Of a stretch of DNA of 64,000 bases, positions 57,265-64,000 are shown piece by piece. The number at the start of each line of letters is the position of its first letter. The stretch's first letter is position 1. This stretch comes from Cyclaneusma minus (taxonomy: Eukaryota; Ascomycota; Leotiomycetes; Marthamycetales; Marthamycetaceae): contig JAKZHN010000029.1 of NCBI GenBank assembly GCA_037179335.1, positions 392,016-456,015 on the forward strand, given 5' to 3'. Made by a program: the position numbers and the translations under genes. The notes beneath the pieces are model-generated. The model ran no database searches and had not been told where the DNA came from. It saw nothing but the letters and a program-made list of their open reading frames with translations.

Positions 57265-58209
57265 GCATTGGACGCCGGGAAACTCTTTGCTTCAAATTCA
57301 TTGAAGACTGTACGATTAAGTAGCCTGTTCCGAGGGTCGGTCCCCTTTACGAGAAGGTCGGGTCAACAAAAAGCCATGGTCTGTCTTTCGGTTTCAAAAA
57401 CTTCGGGCCGCATTTCAACATCCGTCTCTAGGCGGGAACGATGTTTACGAGTTGAGCATTTTCTCTAGAAGTCTCTGCGACGGGTCTGTACATGTCAACA
57501 GCACTTCTGTACAGGGGTTCTTGGGTTTGCAATAATTTGGGCGGTCACATTGCTGTTATCATTAGGGGTCACTTGATACCACAAGAATCGTTGTGTCTGC
57601 TCTCGCGCTATGGAATATTCTGGGCGAAGGGTGTCTGCGCGCGTAAATAGTGGATTGGATGAGATTTGGGTGTATAGCTCAGCGGGGAGATGGTTTCCAT
57701 AAGCGCATGCGGTGGCATGGCTCCTTAATCGGTTGTGAGGTGTAGTAATAGGCCACACAGGAAGGTGGTTGGAGATTGTACGATATGGGACTCTGGGATT
57801 GAGAAAGCGAAAATGAGCATACAAATATGACTGAAAATTGGTAATCCAAATTCGATTGCAATGGAACTCGACAACATGTGAACTGTAAAGGAGAATTTGG
57901 AACGGAAGAAGCAAAGTCACAAAGTGCATTGAACTATACTTACTTAGTGGCTAGTGGAGTCGTGGTGGCAATTCTTGCGGGCTGGTCGCAAGACCACTTC
58001 TACATCGTCTAACAAGAGGTACCTTGTGTTCTTGATGATTAGGAACATTCCCAATTACTAGAAGTAGTCGAACGTCGCGAGTTTATAAAATAGCAATAGT
58101 CTGGATTACATGTATTGAGATGCCAATGAGAAAAAAAAAACCATGAAGATGCCAAAGCCGTCGCCAATATTGCCGGGCCTCTATAAGGCCGAGTGACGGT
58201 AGAACTACG
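57265..58209. other. Intergenic, 3' flank of the C2H2 gene up to the AT-rich boundary
   Basis: No gene. Normal base composition persists until about 58200, then falls abruptly. A minus-strand frame at 57495-57929 (144 codons) is unrecognised. A 19-bp repeat unit lies at 58036. Confidence 0.5.
58036..58065. repeat. 19-bp minisatellite unit near the AT-rich boundary
   Basis: TGATTAGGAACATTCCCAA is one consensus-like unit, followed by the start of a second (TTACTAGAAG). Confidence 0.55.
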
Positions 58210-58412
58210 GACGATAGACAGTTTATTTTTAATAACGATTGAATTTATAATTTGATCCGGTTACGGTTTAAAATCTTTTACGAGGAAATAAATATAATGG
58301 TTTAATTTTATAAAATAATCGAATTAATTTTATAGTAAAAAATCGACGAATAATGAATTTATTATAGCATTAGGCCAACGGTTATAGAAATTGGCCAATA
58401 AAAAAAAATTAA

Positions 58413-58720
58413 ATTGCAAAAGCGCTTGAATCGTAATAGCGTTTGGATTATAAAAGCGCTTGGGCTATAAAAGAATTTCTTAGATTATAAAAGCTTTTAA
58501 AATTGTAAAAGCTTTTAAAATCGTGAAAGCGTTTGAATCGTAATAGCTTTTAAAAACTATTAAAACCTTACAATTATAAAAGCATTTTTTAAACCATAAC
58601 AGCGCTTGGACCGTAATAGTTTTTAAAAACCGTAAAAGCCTTTTAAAACCATAATAGCTTTTAAATTTATAAAAGCCTTATAATTATAAAAGAATTTCTT
58701 AAATTATATGCAATTTTAAA
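58413..58720. repeat. Degenerate 17-19 bp tandem array at the AT-block edge
   Basis: About 16-17 units with the theme ATTGTAAAAGCGCTTGG, for instance ATTGCAAAAGCGCTTGA, ATCGTAATAGCGTTTGG, ATTATAAAAGCGCTTGG and ACCATAACAGCGCTTGG. Each has an AAAAGC-GCTTTT-like palindromic core. Weaker units continue to about 58840. Confidence 0.8.
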
Positions 58721-61700
58721 AACTGTTTTTAAATGGTCGGTTTATAGTTAAAGGGATTTTATAATTGGAGCAATTATTGTAATTTTAAGCGTTTTTACAA
58801 TTATAAAGGATTATTATAATTAAAAGCATTTTATAATATATAGATTTTAAAAGCAGTATTTTATATAAATAGTATTTTATAAAAGCAATAATAAATTGCA
58901 TTAAATATATTAAAAAATATATTAAAAAAAACAACAAGGATATAATTTTTTATTATAATGGTTAAAAATAAATTGGCAAATAGGGGTGCGTTATATATAT
59001 TACTTAATTATAAAAAATAGCCATTGCTTTTTTTAAATAAAAATAGCAGTGTTTAAATATTATATACTAGAAATTTGATTTAGGTTTTTTAATAAATAAT
59101 ATTTATTTTTTATATATTTCTATCGCATATATTTCATAAAATATTCGCAAAGCGTTTTTTTAGCTTTATATAATAATTGGGGTTTTTTTACTAATTTTAG
59201 GATTTAGAGCTTTTAAATACGGGGTTTTGCTTTTTAGCAATTTAATATTTAAATTTTAATTATTGATTTTTATTTTTTATTTTAGCCGTATAAATTTATA
59301 GGTTTTTATTAATTTGCTATTTTTAATAATTATTTTTAAAATTATTATTATTTGATTTTTAAAATTTTAATTTTAATATATAGCTTGCGCTATTTATTAT
59401 TAAACTAATTTTAGGCTTTTATTTAATTATTTTTGTTATTTTATTTTTTTTATTTTTTTATATTAAAATTTATTAGAAATTTATTATTTTTATTAATTTG
59501 CATATATTATATTGATTTTTGCGCGTTGTTTTTGCAAATGCCGGAAAATTAGTACAGCGGCGGTTTATTTTAAATAATTAATTTTGAATTTTTTTGAATT
59601 TTTTGGTTTTTTTTATGCGCGCGCTATGCGCTTTTTGCAATAATGGTATTTTAATTTTAAACTGAATTTTTAATTTCGATTTTTTTTTAATTTTCTTGGC
59701 GAATTTTAGAATTTTTTCTTTTTTCTAGTAATTTTTTTTATAGCGGCTATATTAGATTTTATTAAAGGCTTTATTTATATAAAGCAGGCTTTCCTATTTT
59801 TATTGATTTTTTTATTATTGCTTTTATATAGGTTTTTTCAATATATGCTTTTTTAGCGAAAATTAGGCCTTTTTTATGAAACAATTTAATATTATAGTTT
59901 TTAATATTTTTAATTGCGAAATACAATTTTCTTTTATTTTTATTTTTTTTTTAAAATCCGCGCAATAAAATTACTGGCGGTGATTATAGCAATAATGGCG
60001 TTAAATTTGCAATTCTATTACAGGATTTAAATTGCTTTATTATTAAGCCCGCATTTATATTTAATTTTTGTTATAAAAGTTTTAACATTTGTAATTAGGC
60101 TATAAATAATTTTAAATACAATTATTATTGCGGTAATTATAAGCCCTTTTATTGTATAATATTTTTTTTTTCTATTTTTTTGGCTAATTTATTATTTTAT
60201 AAATTTTTGCTATTTAATTTTTTTTATTTAATATAATTTACAATATTTTTATATTTTATCGCTATTATTATATTAAAATTTAAGGTTTTCTTTAAAAACT
60301 AATACGCTAATTATAATAATAAATTAATTTAATTAAAAAATAATATAAAAGCTGCCGGGATTTCTTTTGCTTTAAAATATATATTTTTTTAAAATATATA
60401 TTTTTTAAAAATATAAAATATAAAATATTTTTAAAAATATTATAATTGCAATAATAGCTTTAAGTAAAATTATTTTCGCAATTTATATTTTGTTATATAT
60501 AGCAATTAATTTTTTTTAATTTTTTAATTTTTTTTTGCATATATTTAATTAAAATATAAATAAATTACAGTTTTAATTATTTTTAATTATTTTTTATTTA
60601 ATATAGAAAAAGAAAATTGGGCCTTTGGCAGTATAATATAAAACATGAAAATTATAAATTTAATATATGCAAATTGGGGTAAATAATTGGCTAATTTGGA
60701 AATATTATAGGTTTTTTAATTTTGCTAATTTGGTTTATTTTTATATAATATTTGTTTTTAATTAAATTGTTTAATATACGGGATTTATAATTTTGATTTA
60801 TGCGTTTTATAGTTTTTAATTTAATTTAATTAAATTTTTAATTTTTTTTTTTTTTTGTAAAATATAATTTAAATTAAATTAATTGAAATTTAAATAAACA
60901 ATTAAATTTATATTTTTATATTTTAAATAGTTTTATTTTTGCTTTTATTTGCTATTATATATGATTAGGCGTTTTTTATTTAAATATAAAATTGGAATTG
61001 GTTTTTTATTTTTTATATTTTTTTTATAATTATTATAACTTAATTTTGGTATTTTTTTAATAAATTTGGTTAAAATTATTAAAAAGAATTTAAATTTTTT
61101 TGGGCCAATATTTAATTTTAATTTTAGCTTTAATTTTTTAAATATATATAAAATATAAGCTAATCTTTTTGGGTTTTTTTATATATTATAATTTTTTAAT
61201 TATATATTTTTGATTTTTTTTAAATTTATAAAATTTATAAAATACAATTTATATACACTATTTTAAAATGCTTTAGCAAATTTTAAAAAGCTAATATAAA
61301 AAACACAATATAATTATTTTAATTAAAATCCAATTAGGAATTTTAAATAATAAATTTGGGCTTTTAGTTTTTTAATAATAAATATATATATATATATATA
61401 TTATTAGCTTTTTGGCTCTTTTTTATTTTTTTTTATTTTATGCTTTTTTATATATTATTTTATATATTTATTAATAATATTGTTTTAATTTTTATAATAG
61501 CGTATATTTGCCTTTATATATATATTAAATATTTTAATTTTTATAAATTATATAAAGAAATTAATATTAATTTATAAATAATTTTTTTTTTTTTTTTGCT
61601 TTATATTATTATAGGCAAATTTTATTATAGCCAATTAAATAGCCTAATTTGCTTTTTTATTATTGCAATAATATTATATATAAAAGTTTAAAATTTAATT

Positions 61701-63794
61701 TGTTTATTTTATTTGCCTATTTATTTAAAAATAAAATAAAATATTATATTTATATATTATATAAAGTTTATAGCAAAAGGCTTTTTATAATATATTAATA
61801 AATATAAAGCTATAATTAAATATAATAGTTTTAATTTGTTTTATAAAATAAATAATTTTATTAAAAATTGCATATTAATATTTTTAATTATAGATATAAA
61901 TTATATAATTTTAATATAACAATTTATAACTATTAAAATAATATTATATATTTTGCTTATGTATTATAATTTTAATAAATTTATAATAAGGTTTTATAAT
62001 AAATATATTTATAGCTTATTGATTAAAAGCAAAAATTTTATTTTATTGATAAATATAGCAATTATATATATAATTATATATTTTTATTTTTATATTTAAT
62101 TAATAATATTTATAATAAATTAAAATTAAAATTTATTTTATCTTAAAATAGCCTATTAATTTATCATTATAAAAATTATATAAAAGTTTATTATATAATA
62201 TATTTGCTATAAAAATATATAATTTGCTTTTCTAATATAATATATTATTTTTAAATTACTATTATTTATTTTTAAATAATATAAATTGGCTTTAAATTTT
62301 TATTATATATTTATTATTTTTTAAATTTTAAAAATAATTATAGATTTTATTTTCATTTTTTAAATTTAAATAATTTAAATAAAATGCAATTTTTATTTAA
62401 AAATTCATATTTATAATATATACATAAAATACATAATATTAGGTTCTTAATTTAATAATTTTAATTAAAATATAATTATTATATTTGGAACGGCAGCTAT
62501 ATTTTTAAAAAACTATATATTTAATATATTAATTTTATATTAATTAATTTATAAAATTAAAAAACTATTAAATATTAGTAATATTGCATTAAATTATTTA
62601 ATATTATAAATTTAAAAATATTATATATAATTTGCAAATATTTTATAAAATTCAAATATTGCAATATTAATTTATTTGCAAATGTATTTTTAACATATTA
62701 AAAAGCTTTTTAGATTTCTAAAACTTATTTAAATAAGCTTTTATTATTACTATTTATATTATTAATAAATTAATTAATTATAAATAATATAATTTTATTA
62801 TATTTAAAATAAATTATTTATAAAACTTGGCTTATTTTAAAAATAATTGCAATTTTATATATATAATTAATATAGGCTATTTCTAAATAATATATGTTGT
62901 TTCCGGTTATATATATATCTCTCTCTATTATAAAATTTAAAAATAAGATTCTATTTATTTTAAATTTATATTTGGTTTTTTTATAAAACAAAAATATTTT
63001 ATAGCTTTTTAAATATAATTTTTATATATTTATCATATTTATTAAAAAAGTTTAAATAAATTAAAAAATTATTAAAATAAATTATTATAATAATAATTAA
63101 AAAAAAAACAATTATATAGATTTAAAATATAGCTAATATATTTGCTAATTTAAATAATATTATTAAATATTTAAAATAGCTATATTTTATATAATTTTTA
63201 TAATATAAATTTTTAAAATATAATTTAATAAAATTTTTTGTTTTTTTTTAATTTAATTAAAAATTTATCAATTAAAATAAATAAATAGCAATTTTTAATA
63301 ATAATATTATTTAATTTTTTATAATTAATATATAAATGCAAGCTACTGTTTTAAATATAAATAATATAGAAATTTTTACTAGGCTTTTTAATTTGCAAAT
63401 TTAATTTTTTATTAATATAATTAATTATCTTTTAAATAGCTTATAAATAAATTAATAAAATAAATTTATTTTGGTTTTTATAATATAATTTTAATTAAAA
63501 TATATAAATAATATAAGAATTTTTATTATATTAAAAATATTATTAAAATAGCTTAATTTTTTATATATTTTAATTTTTAATTTTTAATTTTGGCTTTAAT
63601 TTTAAGTTTGCTATATACTTTTTACAAATATTTTTAATGCTTGGCAATTTATAATTTTATAATTTAATTAAAATTCTATTTTATTTTATTAAAATTTTGA
63701 AATTTTATTTAATATATATATAATAGGATTTTTATTTATATTTGCAATATGTTTTATAAAAAATAATTTTTTATTTATTTTATTAAATATGATT

Positions 63795-63854
63795 TTATAT
63801 AATTTAATATTATATTTTTAATTTTTATATAATTTAATATTATATTTTTAATTT
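63795..63854. repeat. Perfect 30-bp tandem duplication
   Basis: Two identical, adjacent 30-bp units (63795-63824 and 63825-63854), beginning TTATATAATTTAATATTATA, inside the AT-rich block. Confidence 0.93.
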
Positions 63855-64000
63855 TTATATATAAAATAGTTTTTATATAATAATTTTTTATGTTTTATAT
63901 TTAAAATATAAATTATTGCATTTAGCTTTTTTAATTTATTTAGCTTATTTTAAATAATAATTTTATATTTAATTTAATATTTATAAATAAAGGTGGTTTT

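Larger units (their letters stand above)
58210..64000. other. Extremely AT-rich block (RIP-like isochore), no genes
   Basis: Composition changes sharply near 58210 and stays at roughly 85-90% A+T by eye to the end of the window. No open frame of note occurs on either strand. Such blocks in ascomycetes usually derive from transposons mutated by repeat-induced point mutation; no parent element can be recognised. By hand count of 58921-59520, cytosine is about 5% (32 of 600) and 19 of the 32 are preceded by G. The block runs off the window, so its size and position (subtelomeric, centromeric or interstitial) are unknown. Confidence 0.9.

Noticed and set aside
57671..57740. tRNA-like A-box (TAGCTCAGCGGGG)
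   Set aside because: No matching B-box (GGTTCGANTCC) follows and the expected D-stem and acceptor pairing do not form.
58413..58720. CRISPR-like regular array
   Set aside because: Units are contiguous without unique spacers and this is a eukaryotic nuclear sequence; it is a degenerate tandem repeat.
58210..64000. Mitochondrial DNA insertion as the source of the AT-rich block
   Set aside because: No mitochondrial gene, tRNA or rRNA is recognisable and no long frames occur even with a mitochondrial code in mind; mutated nuclear repeats explain it better.

Overview
This is eukaryotic nuclear DNA from a filamentous ascomycete (Pezizomycotina). The evidence is the gene content (PKA catalytic subunit, SIN1, ICMT/Ste14, DGAT1, a unspecific-peroxygenase-like heme enzyme, a four-finger C2H2 factor), the gene architecture (short GT-AG introns, mostly 49-80 nt, with CTAAC/CTGAC-type branch sites) and a long AT-rich, RIP-like block at the right end. 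I cannot fix the class from sequence alone. Sharp GC/AT compartments fit some Dothideomycetes and Lecanoromycetes, but that is inference.

Layout. From about 2.1 to 41.8 kb there is a gene-dense, housekeeping-rich segment. In order it holds: PKA catalytic subunit (+), MGST3-like MAPEG protein (-), a conserved fungal protein of unknown function (-), PRCC-like protein (-), SIN1/AVO1 of TORC2 (+), L-type lectin cargo receptor (-), TIM13 (+), PFS2 (-), Ste14/ICMT (+), DGAT1 (-), RRP45 (-), CWC15 (+), a DDR48-like repetitive stress protein (+), a ULP2-type SUMO protease (-), a cis-prenyltransferase (-), a DSC2/UBAC2-like rhomboid pseudoprotease (+) and a secreted peroxygenase-like heme protein (+). 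Five pairs are divergent with 0.25-0.53 kb between start codons: PRCC/SIN1, lectin/TIM13, PFS2/STE14, RRP45/CWC15 and cis-PT/DSC2. These probably share promoters. For the spliced genes I worked out exon boundaries by hand; phases close and the joined proteins match the known families.

From 41.8 to 55.9 kb lies a 14-kb stretch of ordinary composition with no intact gene that I recognise. It holds two possible decayed coding stretches and a strong G-quadruplex motif. A C2H2 zinc-finger gene (+) stands alone at 55.9-57.3 kb. From about 58.2 kb to the end the sequence becomes extremely AT-rich, without coding potential, and opens with a degenerate 17-19 bp tandem array.

The genes do not form a pathway cluster; most are core functions in nutrient signalling (PKA, TORC2), mRNA 3'-end formation, splicing and decay (PFS2, CWC15, RRP45), secretion and lipid metabolism (lectin, ICMT, DGAT1, cis-PT, DSC2) and mitochondrial import (TIM13). 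The most unusual items are: (1) a dispersed 19-bp, near-palindromic minisatellite present as arrays or single units in at least six intergenic sites, two of which flank the unknown-function gene; (2) a DDR48-like gene that grew by tandem duplication of whole exon-plus-intron units of 123 bp; (3) an AT block in which surviving cytosines sit mainly in GpC.
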